Of a DNA stretch of 64,000 nt, positions 1 through 8,767 are shown piece after piece. Position 1 is the first letter of the stretch; every line of letters starts with the position of its first letter. Source of the DNA: JALEFZ01 sp039817415 (lineage in GTDB: Bacteria; Bacteroidota; Bacteroidia; J057). A program made the position numbers and the translations under genes. The notes under the pieces were generated by a model, which worked only from the letters and a program-made list of their open reading frames with translations, was not told where the DNA came from and searched no databases. The stretch is taken from NCBI GenBank assembly GCA_039817415.1, contig JBCBVV010000007.1:1-64000 (forward strand), written 5' to 3'.

Positions 1-66
1 TCATCAGAAAAAGCTGATTATTTCCCCGGGAATGGATGGTTATTTTTTTCGCAGTTGTAGTTTCTG

Positions 67-681
67 ATGACTTCCGGATTGAGATCCATCCGCGATAAAG
101 CCGTAACCTACTTCGAAGAGATTTTAGAAAATGACAACTTCGAGTTTGACAAAACCTACAAAGCCGTAAATGCATTTGGGGAACAACTTAGAAGGGTTGC
201 CGCTGAGGACAAACGTGCCTTGGCAGAGTCAGGACTTTTCTTCAACCTGTTCACCATAGTAGGAGGGAAATTGGCTTCGGATAAGGAGCATAAACTTTAT
301 ATGCTATACCCAGAGGGGAATTGGATCGAGATTGGGCAAGCCACTCCCTTCGCCATTATCGGAAATTCAGGTTATGGTAAGCCCATTCTGAACCGGGCCT
401 TAACTTATGACTCTTCCTTGAGATTTGCGCTGAAAACTGGCTTACTTTCCTTTGACAGTACCAGGGTATCTGCCAATGATGTTGGCTATCCTATAGACGT
501 GGTTGTTTTCAAGCAAAATACTGGAAGGATGGTTGAAAGAAGGTTTACCGAAGACGATACTGATCCGATTACAGAAGACTGGGGTGGACGTTTGAAAGCC
601 TTGATTCAGGATATCCCTGATGATTGGACCAATGAGCTGATGGAGGCTAGCGATTATCCGATGAGAAACCCTCAGCAATAG
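67..681 (+). CDS. Proteasome-type protease (Anbu-like), C-terminal part, 5' end frameshifted
   Basis: This matches the C-terminal three quarters of the bacterial proteasome-like Anbu family (COG3484), predicted cytoplasmic Ntn hydrolases. Diagnostic stretches are MTSGLRSIRDKA near the start, YPEGNWIEIGQ, IGNSGYGKPILNR and LLSFDSTRVSANDVGYPIDVV. The nucleophilic N-terminal Thr of the family should lie upstream of the window. The ATG at 67 is internal to the family, because similarity appears to continue upstream in a different frame. Frame 2 (bases 2-64) reads KKLIISPGMDGYFF and then SCSF, which joins LMTSGL if one base is restored near 64. In its own frame the ORF is closed by TAG at 58-60. 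The gene is therefore either a pseudogene or carries a one-base sequence error. Family assignment rests on remembered motifs; no search was run. Confidence 0.75.
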   Translation: MTSGLRSIRDKAVTYFEEILENDNFEFDKTYKAVNAFGEQLRRVAAEDKRALAESGLFFNLFTIVGGKLASDKEHKLYMLYPEGNWIEIGQATPFAIIGNSGYGKPILNRALTYDSSLRFALKTGLLSFDSTRVSANDVGYPIDVVVFKQNTGRMVERRFTEDDTDPITEDWGGRLKALIQDIPDDWTNELMEASDYPMRNPQQ

Positions 682-694
682 GATGAAGAACATC

Positions 695-737
695 GAGGCT
701 GATTCTGCGTTTGGCAGGCTCAGCCTCTATTTCTTTA
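695..737 (+). terminator. Rho-independent terminator after the Anbu-like gene
   Basis: An 8-bp stem gaggctga/tcagcctc (695-702 with 720-727) encloses a second 4-bp stem ctgc/gcag. A T-rich tail (tatttcttt) follows. It lies 14 bases after the stop codon. Confidence 0.65.
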
Positions 738-883
738 GGTCTTTTTCCTTAGAAAAGAGGAAAAGTGTAGAATATACATAGGCTAACAACCATTAGTTAG
801 TCTCTTCAAATTTTCTTACTTTCATGTCCAAACACCTAAAAGATGCTGGCTCAGGCATCTGATACAATTGTATACTTTTTGAT

Positions 884-2974
884 ATGGGAATAGAGACCAA
901 ACCTGCTACTCAAAAAGGCCTGGACTTAGATGTGAGCATGGAGGCATACAGACTGATGTCTGTGGCGATCGCCATGTCCGAATTATTTGAAGAGAAAAAG
1001 GAGGAAACCAACAAGTATGTCCATGCCACCTCAAGAGGGCATGAGGCCATCCAATTGGCCCTTGGTATGCAGCTCCTGCCACAGGACTTCGTGGCGCCTT
1101 ATTACAGAGATGATTCTATTTTACTAGGGATCGGAATGCAGCCGCATGAATTGATGGCGCAATTGCTGGCCAAGAGAGACGACCCTTTCTCTGGAGGAAG
1201 GACGTATTACTCCCACCCCTCTCTGAGGAGAGACCATATGCCCAAAATTCCCCATCAATCTTCCTCGACTGGGATGCAGGCGATTCCGATTACAGGCGTG
1301 GCCCAAGGCATGAAATACCTAGAACAGCAGGAATTGTTGAGCTATGATGATTCCTATCAGCCTCCCGTGTCTGTATGTTCCATTGGGGATGGAGCGATGA
1401 CAGAAGGTGAAGTATCTGAAGCCTTACAAATGGCCTCCCTACACCAATTGCCAGTTCTATTTCTGGTACAGGACAATGGCTGGGGAATTTCAGCAACCAA
1501 AGAAGAGATGTACAGCCAAACGGCTGAAGAGTTTATAAAAGGTTTTAAGGGCTTCGAGTCTAGGTCTATTGATGGATCGGACTTTGAGACCTCTTACCAG
1601 ACTATTGCTGAAGTATTGGACCTCATGCGCAAGGAAAGAAGACCTTTCCTAATCCATGCGGAAGTCCCTTTGTTGAATCACCACACATCTGGTGTGCGCA
1701 AAGAATGGTACCGAGATGATTTGGAGGAGCATAAGGGGCAAGATCCCTATGTCCATCTGAAAAACATGCTGCTTGAAGCCGGAGTAGAGGAAAAAAAGCT
1801 AAGCCAAATCCAGGAAGAGTCAAAATCCTTTGTGAAGGAGGAGTTCATCAAGGCTCAATCTATGGACGATCCACGTCCATCCGATTTGTTTAGTCATACC
1901 TTCCATCCCACCCCTATTACAGAAGAAACCGGAACAAGAAAGCCTGAAGGAGGACAGGAAGTCATGATGGTGGATGCAGCCTTGCATGCCATCGAAAATA
2001 TCTTCAATGAATATCCTGAGGCACTTCTTTATGGCCAAGATGTAGGAGGAACCCTAGGAGGAGTTTTTAGAGAAGCAGCCACACTCGCTACAAAATTTGG
2101 CTCGGAGAGAGTCTTTAATACGCCTATTCAGGAAGGATATATCATAGGGTCTACGGTAGGTATGTCTGCCGTGGGTTGCAAGCCTATCGTAGAGGTTCAA
2201 TTTGCCGACTACATTTGGCCTGGTGTCAACCAGTTATACGCTGAAGTAAGTAGGTCTTACTATTTGTCTAATGGCAAATGGCCTGTTCAGACAGTGATCA
2301 GAGTTCCTATTGGTGCTTATGGTTCAGGTGGTCCTTACCATTCCTCCTCAGTTGAGTCTGCTATCCTAACCATCAGGGGCATCAAGGTGGTTTATCCATC
2401 CAATGCAGCTGATATGAAGGGCTTGATGCGTGCCGCATTCCTCGATCCTAATCCTGTGGTCATGTTTGAGCACAAAGGCTTGTATTGGGGGAAAGTACCT
2501 GGCTCAAAAGCATCCCGTACGATAGAGCCCTCAGATGATTACGTTATTCCATTGGGAAAGGCAAATATCTACCAACCTGCCGGAGAAGAACAGATTGAAA
2601 ATGGGGAGAGCTGTGCCGTAATTACCTACGGTATGGGCGTTCACTGGGCATTGAATGCCGCAAAGAATTTTAAAGGTCAGGTAGAAATTCTTGACCTAAG
2701 AACGCTTGAGCCTTTGGATTGGGGAGCAATAGAAAAATCTGTCAAGCGCCATAACAAGGTCCTTTTGCTAACTGAAGAGGTACAGCAACATTCCTTCATG
2801 GAATCGTTGGGTGGCAGAATTTCTTCGGAATTATTCGAGCATTTAGATGCTCCTGTACATATCCTAGGTTCAGCACCCCTTCCAGCTATTCCATTGAATA
2901 GTACCTTGGAAGCAAGCATGCTGCCTAATGCAGAAAAAGTAGCTGCCAAACTGGAAGCTTTATTATCCTATTGA
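884..2974 (+). CDS. Thiamine-dependent 2-oxoacid dehydrogenase E1, fused alpha and beta subunits
   Basis: This is a single-chain E1 of a 2-oxoacid dehydrogenase complex (branched-chain or pyruvate type). It decarboxylates a 2-oxoacid with thiamine diphosphate and passes the acyl group to the E2 lipoyl domain in the cytoplasm. Residues 1 to about 345 match E1-alpha; the ThDP motif runs from GDG (168-170) to the DN at 197-198. Residues from about 360 to the end match E1-beta, with YGQDVGG, FNTPIQEGYIIG and the Asp/Glu-rich central beta motif. Normal E1 alpha and beta are separate proteins of about 330-400 and 325-340 aa, so 696 aa fits a fusion, which is common in Bacteroidota. No E2 or E3 gene lies nearby, so the substrate cannot be told from context. 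The start at 884 is the first ATG of the frame. A strong terminator follows. Confidence 0.9.
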   Translation: MGIETKPATQKGLDLDVSMEAYRLMSVAIAMSELFEEKKEETNKYVHATSRGHEAIQLALGMQLLPQDFVAPYYRDDSILLGIGMQPHELMAQLLAKRDDPFSGGRTYYSHPSLRRDHMPKIPHQSSSTGMQAIPITGVAQGMKYLEQQELLSYDDSYQPPVSVCSIGDGAMTEGEVSEALQMASLHQLPVLFLVQDNGWGISATKEEMYSQTAEEFIKGFKGFESRSIDGSDFETSYQTIAEVLDLMRKERRPFLIHAEVPLLNHHTSGVRKEWYRDDLEEHKGQDPYVHLKNMLLEAGVEEKKLSQIQEESKSFVKEEFIKAQSMDDPRPSDLFSHTFHPTPITEETGTRKPEGGQEVMMVDAALHAIENIFNEYPEALLYGQDVGGTLGGVFREAATLATKFGSERVFNTPIQEGYIIGSTVGMSAVGCKPIVEVQFADYIWPGVNQLYAEVSRSYYLSNGKWPVQTVIRVPIGAYGSGGPYHSSSVESAILTIRGIKVVYPSNAADMKGLMRAAFLDPNPVVMFEHKGLYWGKVPGSKASRTIEPSDDYVIPLGKANIYQPAGEEQIENGESCAVITYGMGVHWALNAAKNFKGQVEILDLRTLEPLDWGAIEKSVKRHNKVLLLTEEVQQHSFMESLGGRISSELFEHLDAPVHILGSAPLPAIPLNSTLEASMLPNAEKVAAKLEALLSY

Positions 2975-3004
2975 GTCCATTTACTTAGTAATGAACATAG
3001 TGGG

Positions 3005-3032
3005 GGGAAGAAGGAAACTTCTTCCCTTTTTT
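3005..3032 (+). terminator. Rho-independent terminator after E1 dehydrogenase
   Basis: A 9-bp perfect stem gggaagaag/cttcttccc has a gaaa loop and is followed by six T. It lies about 30 bases past the stop of the E1 gene and before the convergent dcd gene. Confidence 0.9.
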
Positions 3033-3064
3033 ATTGCTTAAGGACCCATATCAAGTCCTTCTAA

Positions 3065-3601
3065 CTAGAATTTATTTTTGAACATCATAGATTCCACCGG
3101 TTTGAGGGTTCGGCTGGTGTACTTGGCGTTGGGCTTACGATTGTAGGCATTGATCACATTACCATCTACCGCAAAGTAGATCAATTGACCTATAGGCATA
3201 CCTGCGTATACGCGGACAGGCTGAGCAACCGTGATCTCAAGGGTCCAGGTATTGCAGAAACCAATGTCCCCTTTTCCTGCTGTTGCATGAATATGGATAC
3301 CTAATCTTCCGACTGAGCTTTTGCCTTCTAGAAAGGGAACGTGGCTATGCGTCTCAGTGTACTCCTCCGTTACACCTAAATAGAGGGTGTTGGGTTCTAG
3401 CACAAAACCTTCTTCACCAATAACAATCTCTTCTATCTGGTTGTGGGCCTTTGCGTCGAGCACTCGGTCTTTGTAGACAGCTAGGTATTTTCCTAAGTGT
3501 ACATCGTAGCTATTGCTTCCTAAGCACGCTCTTTGGTAGGGTTCAATGACAATATTTCCAGCCTCAATTTCTTCGAGGATTTTTTGGTCAGTTAAAATCA
3601 T
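3065..3601 (-). CDS. dcd: dCTP deaminase
   Basis: This enzyme deaminates dCTP to dUTP, feeding dTTP synthesis. The 178-aa length fits the family. The signature LEGKSSVGRLG at 91-101 carries the phosphate-binding and subunit-interface residues. The stretch HATAGKGDIGF ending in TLEI includes the Glu (E122) expected to be the catalytic base. The GMPIGQL strand (134-140) and a C-terminal tail that closes over the nucleotide follow. Some family members also hydrolyse dUTP to dUMP; the sequence alone does not settle whether this one does. The gene starts at ATG 3599-3601. A perfect -7 box on the minus strand (TATGTTTG, plus-strand 3661-3668) lies 60 bases upstream, but no -33 box at normal spacing was found. 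It converges with the E1 gene and is separated from the HNH gene upstream by about 120 bases. Confidence 0.9.
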   Translation of the reverse strand: MILTDQKILEEIEAGNIVIEPYQRACLGSNSYDVHLGKYLAVYKDRVLDAKAHNQIEEIVIGEEGFVLEPNTLYLGVTEEYTETHSHVPFLEGKSSVGRLGIHIHATAGKGDIGFCNTWTLEITVAQPVRVYAGMPIGQLIYFAVDGNVINAYNRKPNAKYTSRTLKPVESMMFKNKF

Positions 3602-3723
3602 ATGATGTTGGCTTTTGGAGGAAGACCCACACGATTATCCATGGCCTTCCAATAGAATGGCAAACATACGACAAAGGAAAAGGAATCGAGTGACCAAATG
3701 ATCACATGTTGTGGAAAAGATTC

Positions 3724-4005
3724 TCAGCGCTTTTTGATCCAATCCACAAACTTTTTCACACGCCCGTCGGATAAGAGTTTTTCTACGCTGTTAAAGTCTC
3801 TGGCTAAGGCTTTATGGTCAAAGAAAATGTGGATTTGCTTGTGACAAGCAGTACAGAGGTCAATGGTATGGTTCATCTCCTCACGGGTATATTTTTTTTT
3901 GAACCATTTGATTTTGTGGACACGACGAGGGATAACATGATGACGGGTGGTTATGACGCCCTCACGCTTACACAATTCGCATGTAGAGACATTACCCTCC
4001 TCCAT
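3724..4005 (-). CDS. Small HNH-like endonuclease domain protein
   Basis: A 93-aa protein consisting of little more than one HNH-type zinc/metal module. CxxC at 9-12, HH at 22-23 and CTACH at 51-55 with a further His at 59 have the layout of HNH nucleases with a structural zinc site. The first His of RHHVIPRR would be the general base. HNH domains cut DNA in many contexts (restriction, homing, repair), and no partner here identifies a role. The ATG at 4003-4005 lies 6 bases after the stop of the DUF4199 gene, so the two are probably co-transcribed. The domain match is good; the biological role is unknown. Confidence 0.75.
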   Translation of the reverse strand: MEEGNVSTCELCKREGVITTRHHVIPRRVHKIKWFKKKYTREEMNHTIDLCTACHKQIHIFFDHKALARDFNSVEKLLSDGRVKKFVDWIKKR

Positions 4006-4011
4006 CCAGTA

Positions 4012-4473
4012 TTAAGAGATTTTGGCCTTTCTTCTGGATAAAATAAGGGAAAAAACCAATGCCAATACAGATCCAAACAGGACAGAAGTGAAAAATGAAT
4101 TCATGAAGTTAGTAGGACTGTACCAATCTGGAGTGGGAACCAAGGCTTGCGTGGCAGGATTCAAGAAATATACCCAAAGGATTTGGAAAAGAGCTGCCCC
4201 TAAACTTCCAAGAGCATACACCCCAACCATGATGAGGAAGCCTTCCTGTAAAGTGATGGTGTATCCATTGGTGTCGCGAAACTTATAGCCTGCATAAATC
4301 ATCATCGCAATAGCCAGCCCCATTTCAACCAAGGGCATTTCAATTTTACTACGGTCGAATAGGATTTCTTCGCCCTGAAAAGTGATAAACAATACTTCCA
4401 CGAAAACGCGAAGCATGATGAGAATCCCTCCATTGATGAGGACCGTTTGTACCAAAGGTGATTGTTTATTCAT
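4012..4473 (-). CDS. DUF4199-type membrane protein
   Basis: A protein of about 153 aa with four hydrophobic segments: roughly residues 8-30, 45-62, 75-97 and 125-148. The overall pattern, including the GYKFRDTNGYTITLQEGF loop, fits DUF4199. That family is confined largely to Bacteroidota and has no established function. The ATG at 4471-4473 is preferred over the in-frame TTG three codons upstream. It is transcribed away from the RRM gene and directly into the small HNH gene with a 6-base gap. Coupling to HNH may be incidental. Confidence 0.75.
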   Translation of the reverse strand: MNKQSPLVQTVLINGGILIMLRVFVEVLFITFQGEEILFDRSKIEMPLVEMGLAIAMMIYAGYKFRDTNGYTITLQEGFLIMVGVYALGSLGAALFQILWVYFLNPATQALVPTPDWYSPTNFMNSFFTSVLFGSVLALVFSLILSRRKAKIS

Positions 4474-4661
4474 CGTACCCAATTTTTAGTCGTACATGTT
4501 ATGACCAATAAGTGAACAAATGGTTATACATATATAAGTTCAATATTATGAAGAAGGAGGGCTTGCTTGATCCCTTATAACAAATGTTAAATCGTCTCTT
4601 TTTTCTGGTGCGTCCTGATATTTTTTTCTATGTTCATCATAAGTTTAGCCGATTCAATATT

Positions 4662-5027
4662 ATGAGACTGCGTGTATCCTCTATTGATCCATCGATGGAC
4701 AAGCATGCCCTACAAGAACTTTTCGAAGAGTTTGGGGGAGTAGTTTCCATCAAGATTTTTCGAAGCCTAGATGGGACTACCCCCGTTTTTGGCTTTGTCG
4801 AAATGAAGCGCGAACGTGAAGGAGAAGAAGCCTTAAAAGCGCTCAATGGCCAACAATTTGGAAATTCTAAATTGAAGGTTGAACATTCCTATGAACACGT
4901 TAGCTCTCACAACAAGGCCCCGGTAATCCCTACACCAGACGAGGAAGAAGATGATGATTATGATGACGAGGAGGATGACAATCAGATAAAGGAAATTCCC
5001 CTAGACGAACTAGAAGAAGAAATTTAG
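4662..5027 (+). CDS. RNA-binding protein with one RRM domain and acidic tail
   Basis: A 121-aa protein predicted to bind single-stranded RNA. One RNA recognition motif fills residues 3-78: RNP2 is LRVSSI (3-8) and RNP1 is PVFGFVEM (41-48), in which the usual aromatic residues are partly kept. The last 35 residues are strongly acidic (runs of E and D), which is unusual compared with the glycine-rich tails of many bacterial RRM proteins. An in-frame ATG exists at 4584, but the extra 26 residues do not look like part of the domain, and the internal ATG directly precedes the first RRM strand. A weak -7-like element (TAAGTTTA, 4640-4647) lies just upstream of 4662. Possible roles are an RNA chaperone or post-transcriptional regulator; targets are unknown. 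Confidence 0.8.
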   Translation: MRLRVSSIDPSMDKHALQELFEEFGGVVSIKIFRSLDGTTPVFGFVEMKREREGEEALKALNGQQFGNSKLKVEHSYEHVSSHNKAPVIPTPDEEEDDDYDDEEDDNQIKEIPLDELEEEI

Positions 5028-5060
5028 CTAGATAAAACGGTCTAGTCTTTCTAATTTGGA

Positions 5061-7400
5061 ATGAGTTCGACTCGGGAGGTTTTGACAATGAAGCTTCCTA
5101 TCATTTCAATTGATATGCTTCGACCATCCTACTATCTCAGCCTTTTTCTCTTATCCCTCACTTGTCTTGCATGTACCTTCACAGGGACCAATGCACAATC
5201 CAGCAAGCCCGTACCTCCTCAGCGTTACGAACTGGTCAAAACCTTTCGTGAGAGCAGGTCTATTCTTGTTATTTTTCAAGGAGAGAAAGAGGAAACCACT
5301 CAAAAATTCCGTGGATGGCTAGAAAACCTCAAAGAAACAGGCCCTAGGTGGATTAATATGGATTATATCCAGGCCAGTGAGGTGCAGGATTCCAGTTGGA
5401 AGAATGAACCCACCATCCTTCTTGGCACCGTGGAGGGAAATCCCTTCTTGAAAGATATCCAGCCCAATCTGCCCATTAGCATAGAAAATAGATCTTTTTC
5501 CTTCGCAGGTAAAACCTTTGACGAGAATCTCTCCAGCTTAAACCTGAGCTTTATTCCTAACCCGCTGAATGATACGATGCCATTGAGCGTAGTTACTGGA
5601 AATTCGGATGAGGCTATTTGGGAAAGGTTAAACACACCGACTACGGCCAGCTTTTCCAATCCACTTTGGAGCAACTATGGCTATGAAATTTCCGAGGGGC
5701 AAGATCGCCTCATGGTTGGTTTGTTTGACGAGCAGTGGAAGTATAGTGAGCAAATGAATTGGTCCTTCTTTCCGGCTGATGCAAAAGCCATGGAAACCTC
5801 CCTTTTTCGGCTCAATGCACACGGTTTTTCTCTTAATGAAGGAGAAAAGCAATCCATTCAGAGGCAAATCGAAGACCAAAGAAACATGATCCAAGCCTTC
5901 TTCGATACCGTGATTGTTCCTGCTCCCTTTGATGTTCACCTGTATAAAGACGCAGAATTAATGGGGCTACAGGTCCGGAAAATGCTACAAGGATATGTAA
6001 AGGGGCAGACTGTCCATAAAATATACCATCCTGCCGTAAAGGACCTGCCCTATGGGGTTGAAAATCGCCTTTTACTAGGATCATTGGGCCTTTCAGATAT
6101 TCATCCCTATATCATGGAAGGGCTGATAGCCTATTTTACACCGAATTGGCAGGGAAAAGGTGTGGAGGAATGGGGAATCCGATTGGCAACTGCCGATGCC
6201 TTTATTGAATCAGGGGATCGCTGGAATGAGGACGAATTTGGTAGAAGTTCCATTTACGTCAGGGCGGCAACTGCTGGAGCCTTTGTCCATTACCTGGCCG
6301 ATCAACAGCCTGAAATCCTCAAATCCCTGCCAAGGGATCCCAAAGGAAGCATGCAGAAAATTCGTCAAGCAGAAGAGGGTTTTGAGGCATATTTCAAGGC
6401 CAAGTCCTCGACCTACGCACAAAAGACATATCAAACCCCATTCTTGAGAGGAATGACACTCGCCCATGAAGGCTATAATGTCTACAACGGCTATGCATCT
6501 CAATTGGCGAATGAGTCTTTGGCCAAGATTCGAGGCACAAAAGGAAATACAGTGGCTATTGTTCCTTATTCAGGTAGCAGAAACACCTCTTCTCCTGTAA
6601 AATTTAACTTTTGGGAAGGACCTGGTACAGAGAATAGCATGAGCATTGTCTTTGCCAAATATCATGCAGCACAACATGGAATGACCAGTCTATTGAAACC
6701 TCAAATTTATTTTGGTGGATCCTGGCCTGGAGGAGTCGATATGAAGGACCCCAAGGATTGGCCCCAATGGCTTGCCTATTACAAAAGATGGATAACGCAT
6801 TATGCCTTGATAGCGGAGATGTTTGACTTTGACTACCTTTGTTTAGGAGTAGAGTTCGTCCATGCCACCTTGAAAAATCCCGATTACTGGAGGCAGCTTA
6901 GCAAAGATATGCGCCAGATCTATAGAGGCCCCATTACCTATGCTGCCAATTGGGGCGACGAGGCTGAGAAGATTCAATTTGCTGAGGAATTGGACTTTTT
7001 GGGAGTGAATTCTTATTACCCTCTGAATGAAAATGATGATCCTACCCAAGAGGAACTCAAACAGGGAGCAGAGAATATCATGCAACGAATGAGGACGCTT
7101 CACCAGCGTACAGGAAAAGATATTGTCTTCACAGAAATTGGATTTCGAAGCATTCAAAAGCCATGGAAAGAACCACATGCCGAGCCTAAAGGGGCGAGGT
7201 TTAACGAGCAAGATCAGGCCTTATGTTATGAATTGCTGCTAGAAGCGATGGACGGAGAGGAGTGGTGCAAAGGCATGTATTGGTGGAAATGGCCCTCCTA
7301 TCTCGATTATGGCAAGGAGAATCCAAGAAGTTTTACCCCTTGTGGGAAAGAGGCAGAGGCTATTTTGAAGAAATGGTTTGGGAAATGGGAAAATCTATAA
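5061..7400 (+). CDS. Secreted two-part protein: peptidase-like N-terminal region plus GH113-like glycoside hydrolase
   Basis: A 779-aa exported protein. A signal sequence is visible after the ATG at 5115 (YYLSLFLLSLTCLACTFTG), so translation may start at 5061, 5091 or 5115. Cys in CLACT could be lipidated, but cleavage after NAQ is also possible. Residues about 45-440 are an uncharacterised region. Its IMEGLIAYF segment resembles the glutamate helix of gluzincin (Peptidase_MA-like) proteases, but no HExxH is present. Residues about 465-775 look like a TIM-barrel of glycoside hydrolase family 113 (beta-mannanase type). The likely acid/base is E598 in LGVEF and the likely nucleophile E692 in FTEIGF, with WWKWP near the end as an aromatic substrate site. 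It may act on extracellular polysaccharide. It starts 33 bases after the RRM gene and may be co-transcribed with it. Confidence 0.7.
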   Translation: MSSTREVLTMKLPIISIDMLRPSYYLSLFLLSLTCLACTFTGTNAQSSKPVPPQRYELVKTFRESRSILVIFQGEKEETTQKFRGWLENLKETGPRWINMDYIQASEVQDSSWKNEPTILLGTVEGNPFLKDIQPNLPISIENRSFSFAGKTFDENLSSLNLSFIPNPLNDTMPLSVVTGNSDEAIWERLNTPTTASFSNPLWSNYGYEISEGQDRLMVGLFDEQWKYSEQMNWSFFPADAKAMETSLFRLNAHGFSLNEGEKQSIQRQIEDQRNMIQAFFDTVIVPAPFDVHLYKDAELMGLQVRKMLQGYVKGQTVHKIYHPAVKDLPYGVENRLLLGSLGLSDIHPYIMEGLIAYFTPNWQGKGVEEWGIRLATADAFIESGDRWNEDEFGRSSIYVRAATAGAFVHYLADQQPEILKSLPRDPKGSMQKIRQAEEGFEAYFKAKSSTYAQKTYQTPFLRGMTLAHEGYNVYNGYASQLANESLAKIRGTKGNTVAIVPYSGSRNTSSPVKFNFWEGPGTENSMSIVFAKYHAAQHGMTSLLKPQIYFGGSWPGGVDMKDPKDWPQWLAYYKRWITHYALIAEMFDFDYLCLGVEFVHATLKNPDYWRQLSKDMRQIYRGPITYAANWGDEAEKIQFAEELDFLGVNSYYPLNENDDPTQEELKQGAENIMQRMRTLHQRTGKDIVFTEIGFRSIQKPWKEPHAEPKGARFNEQDQALCYELLLEAMDGEEWCKGMYWWKWPSYLDYGKENPRSFTPCGKEAEAILKKWFGKWENL

Positions 7401-7415
7401 GCAATCGGTGAATAG

Positions 7416-7447
7416 AAAAAAAACGGCCTGTGATTTCTCACAAGCCG
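7416..7447 (-). terminator. Terminator of the AraC-family gene (minus strand)
   Basis: Read on the minus strand, a 10-bp stem with one mismatch (cggcttgtga/tcacaggccg) and a 4-base loop is followed by eight T. It lies between two convergent genes. Confidence 0.75.
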
Positions 7448-7471
7448 AAGTTGTTGCTGCTTCGTATGCGC

Positions 7472-8347
7472 TTACAGAGAATGCATCTGACGATAGATCT
7501 GTGGAGTAGCTCCGAAGCTTCTTTTGAAAAGTCTACCAAAAGAGGAGCTGTCCTTTAGACCTACCTCATGGCAAATCTCGTGGAATGTTTTTTTGGATGT
7601 AACTAGTAGGCTTTTGGCCTTGTCAAGTCTTTGCTTGATTAAATATTGTCGAGGAGTTTCTCCATATACTTCCTTAAATAGTCTGATAAAGTGGTATTTA
7701 GATAGGCAGGCAACCTGAGAGAGGGTATCTAAATCTAGAAGTGAATCAAGATTTGAATGAATATAAGCCTGAGATTGACAAAGTCTTCTATAAAGTTCTT
7801 TGCGGGTAGAGAGCTTGGCAGAAGTAAGTCGTCCAATGCCTTCAAATGCTGTTTTCTGAGACTTAAGAAGGGTCTGAATCAGCATTTTTGTGCTAGCCTC
7901 TCCAAACGAATTTCTGTCTTTCCAGCCTAGGAGCAAGCGGCCGAGTTCATCCAGTTGTGCCATGTACACATGATCACAGAATTGAATTTCTCCTTTGGTA
8001 CCGAAAATATTATCCTTCCAATTGTCAGGACTTTCGTGATGAAGATTCTGGAGTTCTCTTTTGATTTGGTTCAATGGGACTTCAGCCCAGATACCCTGAG
8101 AAGGAGTTTCAATGGTCCAGCTGATTTTGCCGGGATTTAGGAGAATGTAATGACCCGCTTCCAAATAGTAAGTGCGGCCATCCTGCTTAAATTTCTCTTG
8201 TCCTTCACTGATGAAGCGTACCAGATAGCCCTTTAGATTCATCTCTCCGGGTTGAGGGGAGGCGTTCAGAATCGTGGCTCCTTTCCCTGCTTGAGGTGCA
8301 GGACGTCCATCGCGTTTCGTAGTACACAGCACGGTTTGACTAGACAT
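7472..8347 (-). CDS. AraC-family transcriptional regulator
   Basis: A 291-aa DNA-binding regulator. The C-terminal ~100 residues form the double helix-turn-helix of the AraC family: a first HTH around LSQVACLSKYHFIRLFKEVYG, the linker TPRQYLIKQRLDKAK, and a second HTH around ICHEVGLKDSSSFGRLFK. The N-terminal 170 residues have a cupin-like ligand region, with YYLEAGHYILLNPG typical of beta-barrel sensor domains. The ligand is unknown. The ATG at 8345-8347 is the first of the frame. The gene converges with the GH113-like gene and stands alone with its own terminator, so its targets cannot be inferred from position. Confidence 0.85.
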   Translation of the reverse strand: MSSQTVLCTTKRDGRPAPQAGKGATILNASPQPGEMNLKGYLVRFISEGQEKFKQDGRTYYLEAGHYILLNPGKISWTIETPSQGIWAEVPLNQIKRELQNLHHESPDNWKDNIFGTKGEIQFCDHVYMAQLDELGRLLLGWKDRNSFGEASTKMLIQTLLKSQKTAFEGIGRLTSAKLSTRKELYRRLCQSQAYIHSNLDSLLDLDTLSQVACLSKYHFIRLFKEVYGETPRQYLIKQRLDKAKSLLVTSKKTFHEICHEVGLKDSSSFGRLFKRSFGATPQIYRQMHSL

Positions 8348-8767
8348 AGCTAATAAGGTTAATTGTCCGATGCTGCGTTAGAGTATGTTGCGTTGTGTCA
8401 GGGCGAATGTACTGCGGGAAATGTGCGTTTTTCTCGCATTGGCAACTTTCACCATGTATATGTATATCGGATTTTTTGCGCCAAGGGTTTATTAATTCTG
8501 CGCTTTTTAGCTAAATGGCCCCTGTTCCTTCGTCAAACTGCTTAGATTGCTCGACAAAACGCATCCTTTTCCCCCAAACGGAAAGTTGATGGCTTCTGTA
8601 AAGCTATTTCAAAAGGTTGCATTCCTAAAATTGCTGATTTTATTCTCTCTTTTGATGGGATCAATAATAAGCCAGAAGGTTCATTTATTGGATTTAAGCA
8701 GGCTATTAATCAAGGATCATTGCATAATTGGTCACTTTCCTTTTTTTTAAAGAAAATTTACTTACCC
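8348..8767. other. Intergenic region, 420 bp
   Basis: This spacer lies between the divergent AraC-family and SH3 lipoprotein genes. Two short reading frames here have no recognisable protein character. No TAnnTTTG box or stable inverted repeat was found. The sequence is AT-rich toward the SH3 gene and probably holds both promoters. Confidence 0.5.

Noticed and set aside
3724..4005. HNH protein as part of a restriction or defence system
   Set aside because: No methylase, helicase or other defence gene is adjacent; its only close partner is a DUF4199 membrane protein.
8363..8750. Two small plus-strand frames of 60 and 67 residues upstream of the SH3 lipoprotein
   Set aside because: They have no protein-like composition, domain or start context, and the region is a normal divergent promoter gap.
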